From Streptomyces sp. R28 (GTDB lineage: Bacteria > Actinomycetota > Actinomycetes > Streptomycetales > Streptomycetaceae): a DNA stretch of 64,000 bases. Below are positions 8,219 through 15,879 of the stretch, one piece after another (position 1 is the first letter of the stretch; each line of letters begins with the position of its first letter). The stretch covers positions 1,656,001 through 1,720,000 of the forward strand of contig NZ_CP163439.1 in NCBI RefSeq assembly GCF_041052385.1. Direction: 5' to 3'. The notes beneath the pieces are model-generated. The model searched no databases and had not been told where the DNA came from. It was given only the letters and a program-made list of their open reading frames with translations. A program made the translations under genes and the position numbers.

Positions 8219-9805
8219 CTACCAGCTGGTCTTGCGGGACAGCTCCCCCACCATCATGATCGTCGACGGGTCGAGGGCCCGCTCCGCGCCCGAGATCTCC
8301 GCGCTCGCGGCCACGTACTGCCGGCCCTGCCACAGCGGCAGCAGTCGCGCGTCCTCGACGAGGATCCGCTGGGCCTCCTCGAAGTCCTTGACCACGTTGG
8401 CACGGTCGCTCTGGGCGCGGGAGTTGGGCAGCAGGGTCTCGGTGATCTTGGGCGACACGTACGGCGTACCGAGCGCGTTCTGCTTGCCGACGAACGGTGC
8501 GATGAAGTTGTCCGCGTCCGGGAAGTCGGGGAACCAGCCGCGTCCGAACACGGGGTACTCGCCGTTCTTGTAGCCCTCGACGTACGTCTTCCAGGGGCGG
8601 CTCTTGAGAGTGACCTCGAAGAGGCCGGACTTCTCGAGCTGGCTCTTCAGCTCCTGGAACTCGGCTTTGGTGGCCGAGCCGTAGCGGTCGCTGGTGTACC
8701 AGAGCATGAGCGGGACGGGGGTGGTGATGCCCGCCTCGGTGAGGATCTTGCCGGCCTTGGCCTCGCTGGGCTCGCCGAAGTCGTCGAAGAAGCTCGTGGT
8801 GTGTCCGGTCAGGCCCTTGGGGACCATGGAGTACAGCGGCTCGACGGTGTCCCTGTAGACCTTGTGGGCGATCGCCGGACGGTCGATGACCTGGGCGATG
8901 GCCTTGCGGACGGCGGGCTTGCCCGCCATGGGGTCCTTCGGGTTGAAGACCAGGTAGTTGATCTCCGTGCCGGAGCCCTCGATCAGCTGGAGGTGGTCGT
9001 CGTCGTCGGCCTGGATGTCGACGATGTCGTCGGCGGCGAGACCGCGGAAGGCGACGTCGAGCTCCTTGTCGCGCAGCGCGGCGACCATGGTGGGCGAGTC
9101 CTGGAAGTAACGGATGGTAACCGCGTTGTTCTTGCGCTCCGCGTACCCCTGGTAGCCGTCGTACTTGACGAGCTCGGCCTGCTGGCCCTCTTCGTAGGAG
9201 TCGAGGGTGTACGGCCCGGAGCCGACGACGGTGTCTTCCTCGCGCAGCTTGTCGGCCGGGTAGTCCTCGGGGTCGACGATCGACATGGCGGGCGTGGCCA
9301 GCACGAACGGGAAGGTCGCGTCGGCCTTGTTCAGGTGGAAGACGACCTCTTTGTCGTTGAGCACCTGGACCCGTTCGAGGCTGCCCAGCAGACCGGCGGG
9401 GCCGCCGTTGACGTCGATCGTCCGGATGCGGTCGATGGAGTACTTGACCGCCTGCGCGTCGAGCGTGTGCCCGTCGGAGAACTTCAGGCCCTCACGCAGC
9501 TCGCACTTGTACTTCATGTTCGAGCTGTCGGTGAACTGGCAGCTCTTCGCGGCGTCGGGCTCGGGCGCGCTCGCGCCCGAGGGATAGCTGAGCAGCGTCT
9601 GGTAGATGTTCCGGAACAGCTCCCAGGAGCTGTCCCAGGACGCGGCGGGATCAAGGGTGCTGGGGGCGGCGGTCGTCCCCACGACGATCGCCCCTTCCTC
9701 CTCCGTCGAATCGGACGAGAGGACACCGCACCCGGCCACCAGGGACGATATGGACGCGATGGCCGCCACCTGCCGCAGGCGTCGGATCCGGTTGAACACG
9801 CGCAC
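8219..9805 (-). CDS. Family 5 (peptide/nickel-type) ABC substrate-binding lipoprotein
   Basis: 528 residues. A signal peptide ends in the lipobox VAGC (residue ~26), so it is lipid-anchored outside the membrane. The SBP_bac_5 domain is clear: GTTAAPSTLDPAASWDSSWELFRNIYQTLL, the GSGPYTLDSYEEGQ loop, and FNPKDPMAGKPAVRKAIAQVIDR. Such proteins bind oligopeptides or related solutes for an ABC importer. No permease or ATPase gene lies next to it, so it either feeds a transporter encoded elsewhere or acts as a sensor. GTG start at 9805 with GAGGAGC upstream. Confidence 0.93.
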   Translation of the reverse strand: MRVFNRIRRLRQVAAIASISSLVAGCGVLSSDSTEEEGAIVVGTTAAPSTLDPAASWDSSWELFRNIYQTLLSYPSGASAPEPDAAKSCQFTDSSNMKYKCELREGLKFSDGHTLDAQAVKYSIDRIRTIDVNGGPAGLLGSLERVQVLNDKEVVFHLNKADATFPFVLATPAMSIVDPEDYPADKLREEDTVVGSGPYTLDSYEEGQQAELVKYDGYQGYAERKNNAVTIRYFQDSPTMVAALRDKELDVAFRGLAADDIVDIQADDDDHLQLIEGSGTEINYLVFNPKDPMAGKPAVRKAIAQVIDRPAIAHKVYRDTVEPLYSMVPKGLTGHTTSFFDDFGEPSEAKAGKILTEAGITTPVPLMLWYTSDRYGSATKAEFQELKSQLEKSGLFEVTLKSRPWKTYVEGYKNGEYPVFGRGWFPDFPDADNFIAPFVGKQNALGTPYVSPKITETLLPNSRAQSDRANVVKDFEEAQRILVEDARLLPLWQGRQYVAASAEISGAERALDPSTIMMVGELSRKTSW

Positions 9806-9941
9806 GCTCCTCGATCTGCCATGCCAAGGGTCGGCAAAACATACCGCAGTGTTCCGGCCGGTGGACCTCCAGTCTCAGGAGCACTTGCTCACCTCTGCGG
9901 TGACTACGTTGTCAACGGCCAGTGAACTCCCGATACGTCGA

Positions 9942-9974
9942 CACGGGCGCAGCTGGTGTCCAGCGGCGCCCGTG
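9942..9974 (-). terminator. Hairpin downstream of the SDR pair
   Basis: CACGGGCGC and GCGCCCGTG pair perfectly and enclose a second short stem (CTGG/CCAG), 44 bases beyond the stop of the reductase gene at 10018. Confidence 0.7.
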
Positions 9975-9980
9975 CCTCGG

Positions 9981-10015
9981 TCCCGTGTCTTGAGTCCCGT
10001 GTCTTGAGTCCCGTA
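9981..10015. repeat. 14-base tandem repeat
   Basis: The unit tcccgtgtcttgag occurs twice in tandem (9981-9994, 9995-10008) with a third partial copy that runs up to the stop codon of the reductase gene. Confidence 0.85.
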
Positions 10016-10017
10016 CG

Positions 10018-10779
10018 TCAGCCGACGCCGGCGTTGAGGAAGATGCCGCCGTCGACGACGAGCGTCTGCCCCGTGACCCAGTCGGACTGGTCCGAGGTGA
10101 GGAACGCGGCGGCGCCGCCGATGTCGGAGGGCACGCCGAGCCGGCCCAGCGGGTAGGCAGCGGCGGCCTCGGCCTCGCGGCCCTCGTACAGGGCCTGGGC
10201 GAACTTGGTCTTCACCACGGCCGGGGCGATCGCGTTGACCCGCACCTTGGGGGCGAACTCGTGCGCCATCTGCTGGGTGAGGTTGATCATCGCGGCCTTG
10301 CTGACGCCGTAGGCGGCGATGAACGGCGAGGGCGCGATGCCCGCGACGGAGGCGATGTTGACGATCGCGCCGCCGTTGTCCTTCTGCCAGGCGTGCCAGG
10401 TCTTCTGCGCGAAGCCCAGCGCCGAGATCACGTTGGTCTCGAAGACCTTGCGCGCGACACCCAGGTCCAGGTCGGCGAGCGGCCCGAACACCGGGTTGGT
10501 ACCGGCGTTGTTGACCAGGTAGTCGACCCGGCCGAAGGCCTCCATGGCGCGCTCGACGGCGACGGCCTGGTGGGCCTCGTCGTGCGCCTTGCCGGCCACG
10601 TAGATCGCGCGCTCGGCGCCGAGCTGCTCGACGGCCTCCTTGAGGGCGTCCTCGCCCCGGCCGGTGATGACGACGCGGTCGCCGCGTGCCACGAGAGCCT
10701 CGGCGACGCCGTAGCCGATGCCGCGGCTGGCGCCCGTGACGAGGGCGACCTTGCCGGAGAGTTCAGGCAGTTCAGTCAT
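10018..10779 (-). CDS. Short-chain dehydrogenase/reductase, FabG-like
   Basis: 253 residues. Classical SDR features: NAD(P) motif VTGASRGIGYG at residues 14-24, NNAGTN near residue 92, an Asn/Ser pair in NIASVAG, the catalytic YGVSK near residue 158, and a C-terminal VVDGGIFLN strand. It probably reduces a 3-oxoacyl or other keto substrate with NAD(P)H. Only 20 bases separate it from an upstream SDR gene, so the two form an operon. A terminator-like hairpin follows. Confidence 0.92.
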   Translation of the reverse strand: MTELPELSGKVALVTGASRGIGYGVAEALVARGDRVVITGRGEDALKEAVEQLGAERAIYVAGKAHDEAHQAVAVERAMEAFGRVDYLVNNAGTNPVFGPLADLDLGVARKVFETNVISALGFAQKTWHAWQKDNGGAIVNIASVAGIAPSPFIAAYGVSKAAMINLTQQMAHEFAPKVRVNAIAPAVVKTKFAQALYEGREAEAAAAYPLGRLGVPSDIGGAAAFLTSDQSDWVTGQTLVVDGGIFLNAGVG

Positions 10780-10799
10780 GTCGGTTGTGTCCCAGTTCC

Positions 10800-11561
10800 C
10801 TAGTCGAGCGGTCCGCCGGCGACGTACAGCACCTGGCCGGAGACGAAGCCGGCCGCATCGCCGGTGAAGAAGGCGATCGCGTTGGCGATGTCGTCCGGCT
10901 CGCCGACCCGGGCCACCGGGATCTGGGTGGCGGCGGCGGCCTTGAAGTCCTCGAAGCCCATGCCGACGCGGTCGGCGGTGGCCTTGGTCATCTCGGTGGC
11001 GATGAAGCCGGGGGCGACGGAGTTGGCGGTGACGCCGAACTTGCCGAGTTCCTTGGCGAGGGTCTTGGTGAAGCCCTGGAGGCCGGCCTTGGCGGCGGAG
11101 TAGTTGACCTGGCCGCGGTTGCCGAGCGCGGAGGACGAGGAGAGGTTGACGATGCGGCCGAAGCCCGCGTCCACCATGTGCTTCTGGCAGGCCTTGGACA
11201 TCAGGAAGGCGCCGCGCAGGTGCACGTTCATGACGGTGTCCCAGTCGGCGACGCTCATCTTGAACAGCAGGTTGTCACGGAGCACGCCCGCGTTGTTGAC
11301 CAGGATCACCGGGGCGCCGAGCTCCTCGGCGATCCGCGCGACGGCCGCCTCGACCTGCGCCTCGTCGGAGACGTCGCAGCCGACCGCGATGGCCTTGCCG
11401 CCGGCCGCGGTGATCTTCTCCACGGTGTCCTTGCAGGCGGCCTCGTCGAGGTCGATCACGGCGACCGCGCGGCCTTCGGCGGCCAGTCGCACGGCGGTGG
11501 CGGCGCCGATGCCGCGCGCTCCGCCGGTGACTACGGCGACCCGCTGCTCAGTGGTGGACAT
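10800..11561 (-). CDS. 3-oxoacyl-ACP reductase type SDR
   Basis: 253 residues. VVTGGARGIGAATAVRL at the N-terminus, D in GCDVSDEAQV, NNAGVLRDN, the Ser in LSSSSALGNRGQ and catalytic YSAAKAG make a complete SDR active site. The NRGQxNYSAAKAG arrangement and PGFIATEMT are close to FabG, so 3-oxoacyl-ACP or acyl-CoA reduction is likely. ATG at 11561 was chosen because CGAGGAGAG sits 11 bases upstream. It is the first gene of a two-gene operon with the next SDR. Confidence 0.92.
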   Translation of the reverse strand: MSTTEQRVAVVTGGARGIGAATAVRLAAEGRAVAVIDLDEAACKDTVEKITAAGGKAIAVGCDVSDEAQVEAAVARIAEELGAPVILVNNAGVLRDNLLFKMSVADWDTVMNVHLRGAFLMSKACQKHMVDAGFGRIVNLSSSSALGNRGQVNYSAAKAGLQGFTKTLAKELGKFGVTANSVAPGFIATEMTKATADRVGMGFEDFKAAAATQIPVARVGEPDDIANAIAFFTGDAAGFVSGQVLYVAGGPLD

Positions 11562-11657
11562 GAATGACTCTCCTCGGGTGAGCGACCGCTTAGTACCTTC
11601 GATGGACGTGACGCTAGAAGTCCTGGCACGCGGTGTCAACGGCCACCGCGCGCATGT

Positions 11658-11705
11658 GATCCATTACCTGATCCGTAACCCGATCTGTAACCCGATCCGT
11701 CACTT
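11658..11705. repeat. Four 12-base tandem units at the end of the DUF3037 gene
   Basis: gatccattacct, gatccgtaaccc, gatctgtaaccc and gatccgtcactt follow each other without gaps. The last unit carries the stop codon of the DUF3037 gene (11700-11702). Confidence 0.8.
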
Positions 11706-12110
11706 CACCAACAGATCGAGCAGCCGCTCCGTCTCGGCCGCCGGATCCGATGTCAGGCCGGTGTGCACGGGCCCCGGCTGGACGACCGTCGAGCGGGGCG
11801 CGATCAGCCAGCGAAAGCGCCGCCCGGCATCGTCGGCCCCGGCCTGCCCCGCCGCGTCGCCGCCCGCGCAGACGCCCTCGACGGCACGGAGTGCGGCCCG
11901 TACCCCGGCGACGTCGGCAGCGGGATCCAGCGCCCGCAGTCTGGTCTCGTCCAGGTGGGTCCGCGCGGCGACGAAGGACCGGGCGCGGCAGTACACGAGC
12001 ACGCCCGCGTTGAGGCACTCGCCGCGCTCGATGCGCGGGACGACCCGCAGCAGCGCGTACTCGAAGACGTCCTGCGTGCGGGAGCGGGTCCCCAGGGTGC
12101 GCTCGCTCAC
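11700..12110 (-). CDS. DUF3037 domain protein
   Basis: 136 residues. DUF3037 hallmarks: YALLRVVPRIERGECLNAGVLVYCRARSFVAA near the N-terminus and a C-terminal LIAPRSTVVQPGPVHTGLTSDPAAETERLLDLLV. No catalytic motif is known and no signal peptide is present. The GTG start overlaps the stop of the HipA-like kinase gene by four bases (GTGA), so the two are almost certainly co-translated and probably act together. Whether DUF3037 inhibits, recognises or serves the kinase is not known. Confidence 0.85.
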   Translation of the reverse strand: MSERTLGTRSRTQDVFEYALLRVVPRIERGECLNAGVLVYCRARSFVAARTHLDETRLRALDPAADVAGVRAALRAVEGVCAGGDAAGQAGADDAGRRFRWLIAPRSTVVQPGPVHTGLTSDPAAETERLLDLLVK

Positions 12111-12862
12111 TTGATCCCCTCGATGCGTTCATGGATGACGGCGGCCCGTGCGACCAGTGGCTGCGCGTACGCCTTCCTCAGTGCGTCCGCCGACTCGAAC
12201 CCCGGCTCGTCCGCGAGCCACACGCCGGGGATCTCGGCGGTCACCTCGGCGAGCAGTTCCTCGGTGACCAGCGGCGCCAACTCGGCCGCGGCTGCCCGCA
12301 CATCCGGCGCGAAGGAGGCGAGGGCGTGGTCGGAGGCGTCGTAGGAGCGCGCCGCGGAAGTCTGTGCACCGGGCCAGTTGTGCTGCCAGATCATGGTCGC
12401 GCCGTGGTCGATGAGCCACAACTCGCCCTGCCACATCAGCAGGTTGGGGTTGCGCCAGGAGCGGTCGACGTTGTTCACCAGGGCGTCGAACCAGACGATC
12501 CGGCCGGCGTCCTCGGGGCTCACCTCGAAGGCGAGCGGGTCGAAGCCGAGCGCGCCCGAGAGGAAGTCCATGCCGAGGTTGGTGCCGCCGCTGGACTTGA
12601 GCAGCCCCTGCACCTCCTGGTCGGGTTCACCGAGCCCCAGTACCGGGTCGAGCTCCACCGTCACGAGGCGGGGCATCCGCAGGCCCAGCCTGCGGGCGAG
12701 TTCACCGCAGACGACCTCGGCGACCAGCGTCTTGCGGCCCTGTCCGGCGCCGGTGAACTTCATGACGTACGTACCGTGGTCGTCGGCCTCGACGAGTCCC
12801 GGCAGCGAGCCGCCCTCACGCAGGGGGGTGATGAAGCGGGTCGCGACGACTTCCTTGAGCAT
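12107..12862 (-). CDS. HipA-family kinase, short form
   Basis: 251 residues, much shorter than classical HipA (about 440). It retains an ATP-site glycine-rich/Lys region (YVMKFTGAGQGRKTLVAEVVCGELARRLG), the catalytic loop FDALVNNVDRSWRNPNLL (Asp, Asn and Asn of HipA-like kinases) near residue 126, and a metal motif LIDHGATM near residue 150. It lacks the N-terminal subdomain found in classical HipA toxins and there is no adjacent HipB-like HTH gene. Instead it overlaps a DUF3037 gene. It is expected to phosphorylate a protein or other target in the cytoplasm; whether it is a toxin is unknown. Confidence 0.85.
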   Translation of the reverse strand: MLKEVVATRFITPLREGGSLPGLVEADDHGTYVMKFTGAGQGRKTLVAEVVCGELARRLGLRMPRLVTVELDPVLGLGEPDQEVQGLLKSSGGTNLGMDFLSGALGFDPLAFEVSPEDAGRIVWFDALVNNVDRSWRNPNLLMWQGELWLIDHGATMIWQHNWPGAQTSAARSYDASDHALASFAPDVRAAAAELAPLVTEELLAEVTAEIPGVWLADEPGFESADALRKAYAQPLVARAAVIHERIEGIK

Positions 12863-13082
12863 CGCCCCAGGTTACTGGCGCGGGGGCGGGGCGCGGGACG
12901 GCCCGGGTGGGCGGCGGCGGGTTTGCGCCGACAGTAGATCGACAGCCCTGGACAGTGAACCGACAGCTCCGCTTTACCCATCTCGCCGCCGGACCGAGTC
13001 AGGATTTCGGCATCCTCTGAACAGCCGGTCCGCAGGGGCCGTACCTCTCGCCAGATCAAGAATCCGCGGAAGGAACGTCAGC

Positions 13083-13574
13083 ATGACCAGCGAATCAGTT
13101 CAGCCGGTGCCGGGCCCGAGTCGCCGTACCGTCGTGGCGGCGGTCGGCGCGGCGGGGCTCGCCGTCGCGCTGACCGCGTGCGGGTCGGACGACGACGCGT
13201 CGGGCTCGTCCACCGAACAGGGCGCCGTCGGCGGTGGCGCGACCACCGAAGCGAGCGCCGGCTCGTCCGGCGAGGCAGGTGCCGGCGGTGCGGCGCTCGC
13301 GAAGACCGCCGACATCCCGGAGGGCAGTGGCAAGGTCTTCAGCGACGAGAAGGTGGTCGTGTCGCAGCCGACGGCGGGTGACTACAAGGCCTTCTCGACG
13401 ATCTGCACCCATCGGCAGTGTCCGATGACGGACCTGCAGGGCGACACGATCACCTGCGCCTGCCACAAGAGCCAGTTCTCCGTCCTCGACGGCAGCGTGA
13501 AGAAGGGGCCCGCCACCGAGCCGCTGGAGGCCAAGCAGATCAGCGTGGCAGGCGACTCGATCACGCTCGCCTGA
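13083..13574 (+). CDS. Rieske [2Fe-2S] lipoprotein
   Basis: 163 residues. A twin-Arg signal (SRRTVVAAVGAAGLAVALTAC) ends in a lipobox cysteine at residue 33, so the folded, cluster-bearing protein is probably exported by Tat and lipid-anchored. A Gly/Ser/Ala linker follows. The Rieske ligands are Cys108-Thr-His110 and Cys125-x2-His128, with Cys113 and Cys127 placed for the usual disulfide. Such small Rieske lipoproteins are electron carriers whose partners are mostly unidentified in Streptomyces. ATG follows GGAAGGAACG. It converges with the isochorismatase-fold gene with 21 bases between. Confidence 0.9.
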   Translation: MTSESVQPVPGPSRRTVVAAVGAAGLAVALTACGSDDDASGSSTEQGAVGGGATTEASAGSSGEAGAGGAALAKTADIPEGSGKVFSDEKVVVSQPTAGDYKAFSTICTHRQCPMTDLQGDTITCACHKSQFSVLDGSVKKGPATEPLEAKQISVAGDSITLA

Positions 13575-13595
13575 CCCGGCGGCGCGGCGCAGGGC

Positions 13596-14246
13596 TCACG
13601 CCCGACCCGCACGGCGTGGACGCTTGAAGCCGCCCAGTATCTCGTCCGTGGTCGCGACCGTGGCGACCAATGCGAGGGTGTGGCGGATCATCGCGGGGGT
13701 GTAGTCCGAGGGCACCCCCGCGATGGCGTCCCGGGCCACGACCACGGCGTAACCCCGGTTCACGGCGTCGAAGACGGCGTTGGGGATCGCCACGTTGGCC
13801 GAGACGCCGGTGACGATCAGCGTGCGGCAGCCGAGGTTGCGCAACAGGGCGTCGACATCGGTGCCCTGGATCGGGGAGAGGCCGTGCAGCCGTCGTACGA
13901 CGAAGTCCTCCTCGGCGACCTCGATCGGCGGTGCCAGGCGTACGGCCATCGTGCCGGACAGCTGCTGGACGGGGAGCCGTTCGGCGGCACGGAACAGGCG
14001 GGCGTTGCGGCCGGCACCGCGGCCGTCGGGGCGGCGTTCGGCGATCGCGTGCATCACCTGGACGCCGCTCTCGTGGGCGACCGCGACCAGCCGGGCGATG
14101 TTGGCGAGGGCTCCGGAGGAGCGGGCCTCCATGGCGAGTTCGGGCAGCGCGCTGTCCGGTCCGACGACGCCCTGCTGGCACTCGACGGTGAGCAGGACGG
14201 TGGTCGCGGGGTCGAGGAGTTCGCTGAGCTGTGCGGGCGACGGCAT
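13596..14246 (-). CDS. Isochorismatase-fold protein lacking the catalytic triad
   Basis: 216 residues. The fold is that of cysteine hydrolases: TVLLTVECQQGVVG at residue 17, a VVRRLHGLSPIQGTDVDALLRNLG segment, and LIVTGVSANVAIPNAVFDAVNRGYAVVVARDAIAG. The three residues that do catalysis in the family are all replaced: the Asp of the first strand is Glu22, the Lys position is Arg118, and the nucleophile Cys is Ala153. The fold call is secure; hydrolase activity is doubtful. The start is the ATG at 14246 behind AGGGGGAACC. It is divergent from a PPOX-fold gene over a gap rich in palindromes and direct repeats. Confidence 0.85.
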   Translation of the reverse strand: MPSPAQLSELLDPATTVLLTVECQQGVVGPDSALPELAMEARSSGALANIARLVAVAHESGVQVMHAIAERRPDGRGAGRNARLFRAAERLPVQQLSGTMAVRLAPPIEVAEEDFVVRRLHGLSPIQGTDVDALLRNLGCRTLIVTGVSANVAIPNAVFDAVNRGYAVVVARDAIAGVPSDYTPAMIRHTLALVATVATTDEILGGFKRPRRAGRA

Positions 14247-14286
14247 GGTTCCCCCTGTGACCGACGGCGGCGTGGGCGGGCGAGCG

Positions 14287-14352
14287 TAGCCACCTTCGCG
14301 TGAGGACGGAACCACCAGCGCGTGGGAGCAGAACCACCATTGCGTGTGGAGG
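14287..14352. repeat. Three 22-base direct repeats in a divergent promoter region
   Basis: gaaccaccagcgcgtgggag.. (14309-14330) and gaaccaccattgcgtgtgga.. (14331-14352) are adjacent copies with about 80 percent identity. A more diverged copy precedes them (14287-14308). Confidence 0.75.
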
Positions 14353-14370
14353 GAAGACGACTCATCCTTT

Positions 14371-14404
14371 TCTGACGTGATGTCAGAGGATCTCTCCTCT
14401 GACA
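14371..14404. promoter_or_regulatory. Overlapping palindromes, probable operator
   Basis: TGTCAGAGGA (14381-14390) and TCCTCTGACA (14395-14404) are perfect 10-base arms with a TCTC spacer. TCTGAC (14371-14376) pairs with GTCAGA (14382-14387), giving three CTGAC-type half-sites in a row, 24 bases before the PPOX-fold start codon. No adjacent regulator gene is obvious. Confidence 0.6.
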
Positions 14405-14428
14405 CGACGTGAGAGAAGAGGGGGCCGC

Positions 14429-14896
14429 ATGACCGTCACTCAGCGCCGGGGCCGGAAGATCATGATGACGCCCGGCGAGCTGGACGAGTTCCTCACCGCC
14501 CAGCGCACCTGCCGGGTCGCCACGGTGTCCGCCGACGGCTTCCCGCATGTCAGCGCACTGTGGTTCGCCTGGGACGGCACCTCGCTGTGGCTGTACTCGG
14601 TCGTCCGCAGCAAGCGGTGGGCCGAGATGTGCCGCGATCCGCGGGTCGCCGTCGTGATCGACACGGGTGAGGAGTACGAGCAGTTGCGCGGCGTCGAACT
14701 GTCCGGCACCGTCGAGTTCGTGGGCGAGAGCCCTCGGGTCGGCGAGCTGCGCGCCGAACTCGACGTGCCCGAGATGCTGTTCGCGCGCAAGAACTTCGGC
14801 CTCGACGAGATGCCGCACGACGGCCGGCACGCGTGGGTGCGGCTGACGCCGGAGAAGATCGTGTCCTGGGACTTCCGGAAGCTGGGAGCGCTGTAG
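14429..14896 (+). CDS. Pyridoxamine 5'-phosphate oxidase-fold (PPOX) protein
   Basis: 155 residues, ATG behind GAGAAGAGGGGGCC. The split-barrel flavin-binding fold is visible: EFLTAQRTCRVATVSADGFPHVSALWFAWDGTSLWLYSVVRSKRWAEMCRDPRVAVVID. Such proteins use FMN or F420; the cofactor and substrate cannot be told here. It is divergent from the isochorismatase-fold gene and converges with a LysR gene with 6 bases between stop codons. Confidence 0.88.
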   Translation: MTVTQRRGRKIMMTPGELDEFLTAQRTCRVATVSADGFPHVSALWFAWDGTSLWLYSVVRSKRWAEMCRDPRVAVVIDTGEEYEQLRGVELSGTVEFVGESPRVGELRAELDVPEMLFARKNFGLDEMPHDGRHAWVRLTPEKIVSWDFRKLGAL

Positions 14897-14902
14897 GCGG
14901 CG

Positions 14903-15805
14903 TCAGCAGACGTTCTCCCCCGCCTCTTGCAGCGCCCGCACCGCCGCCCGGATCGACGGGCGGCGGTCGGCGTCGGCGCGCCAGACGACGTACACATGGC
15001 GCCGCACCCGCTGCTGCAACGGCACGGTCACGACCCCCGCGGGCATCGGGTGGCGCCCCAGCAGCGGCGCGATGCACACGCCGAGTCCGGCCGCGACCAG
15101 CGCGAGCTGGGTGTGCGTCTCGGGGGCGCGGTGGCCGAGAAGCGGCTCGATGCCCTTGGAGCGCAGGGTGAACATCAGCCACTCGTGACAGAACTCGCCC
15201 TCGCCCCAGGTGATCCACTCGTCCTCGGCGAACTCGGCGAGGTCCACCTCGTCGCGGCCGGCGAACCGGTGCCCCGCGGGCATCGCCACATCGGCCGGAT
15301 CATCCAGGATGTGCGCCTTGACCAGGCCCTCGGGCAGCGCCATCGGCTTGTTGTACCAGTCGAGCACGACGGCCAGGTCGAGGTCGCCGCGGATCACTCC
15401 GGCGATGCCGCTCTCCGGCTCCAGCTCGCAACTGCGCACGCGCAACGCGGGATGCGCCGTGCGCAGGGCGGAGAGCGCGGCCGGGAACAGCCCGCGGGCG
15501 CCCGTCGGGAACGCCGCCAGTCTCAGCTCGCCGACCACCTTTCCGCGCTGCGCCTCCAGGTCGGACTGGGCCAGCTCGACCTGCGACAGGATGCGCGCCG
15601 CATGCTCGGCGAGCAGCCGGCCCGCGTCGGTGAGCCGCACCCCCCGGCCGTTCTTGGCGAGGAGCTGCTGGCCGACCTCCCGCTCCAGCTTCGACATCTG
15701 CTGCGACACGGCCGACGTCGTGATGTGCAGCCCCTCCGCCGCGCCACTGACCGAGCCGTGCCGGGCAAGGGCGTCCAGGGTGCGCAGGCGCTCCAGATTC
15801 AACAT
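14903..15805 (-). CDS. LysR family transcriptional regulator
   Basis: 300 residues. The N-terminal HTH reads LNLERLRTLDALARHGSVSGAAEGLHITTSAVSQQMSKLEREVG, followed by the linker helix and a periplasmic-binding-like effector domain (LRLAAFPTGARGLFPAAL, GDLDLAVVLDWYNKP, LVAAGLGVCIAPLLG). ATG at 15805. It is divergent from an EamA-family exporter gene, and repeated CTACGAGAT boxes lie in the 74-base gap, so it probably controls that exporter. Confidence 0.93.
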   Translation of the reverse strand: MLNLERLRTLDALARHGSVSGAAEGLHITTSAVSQQMSKLEREVGQQLLAKNGRGVRLTDAGRLLAEHAARILSQVELAQSDLEAQRGKVVGELRLAAFPTGARGLFPAALSALRTAHPALRVRSCELEPESGIAGVIRGDLDLAVVLDWYNKPMALPEGLVKAHILDDPADVAMPAGHRFAGRDEVDLAEFAEDEWITWGEGEFCHEWLMFTLRSKGIEPLLGHRAPETHTQLALVAAGLGVCIAPLLGRHPMPAGVVTVPLQQRVRRHVYVVWRADADRRPSIRAAVRALQEAGENVC

Positions 15806-15815
15806 GTAAGCAATA

Positions 15816-15857
15816 CTACGAGATATCGCGTGCGAAATCTCGATTGTGCTACGAGAT
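15816..15857. promoter_or_regulatory. LysR-type boxes between regulator and exporter
   Basis: CTACGAGAT occurs at 15816-15824 and again at 15849-15857, 33 bases apart. ATCTCG (15837-15842) lies between them and forms an inverted pair with the first box. Position and spacing suit a LysR regulator acting on the divergent EamA gene. Confidence 0.6.
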
Positions 15858-15879
15858 CCGCTGCAGCATCGTTGCTGCC

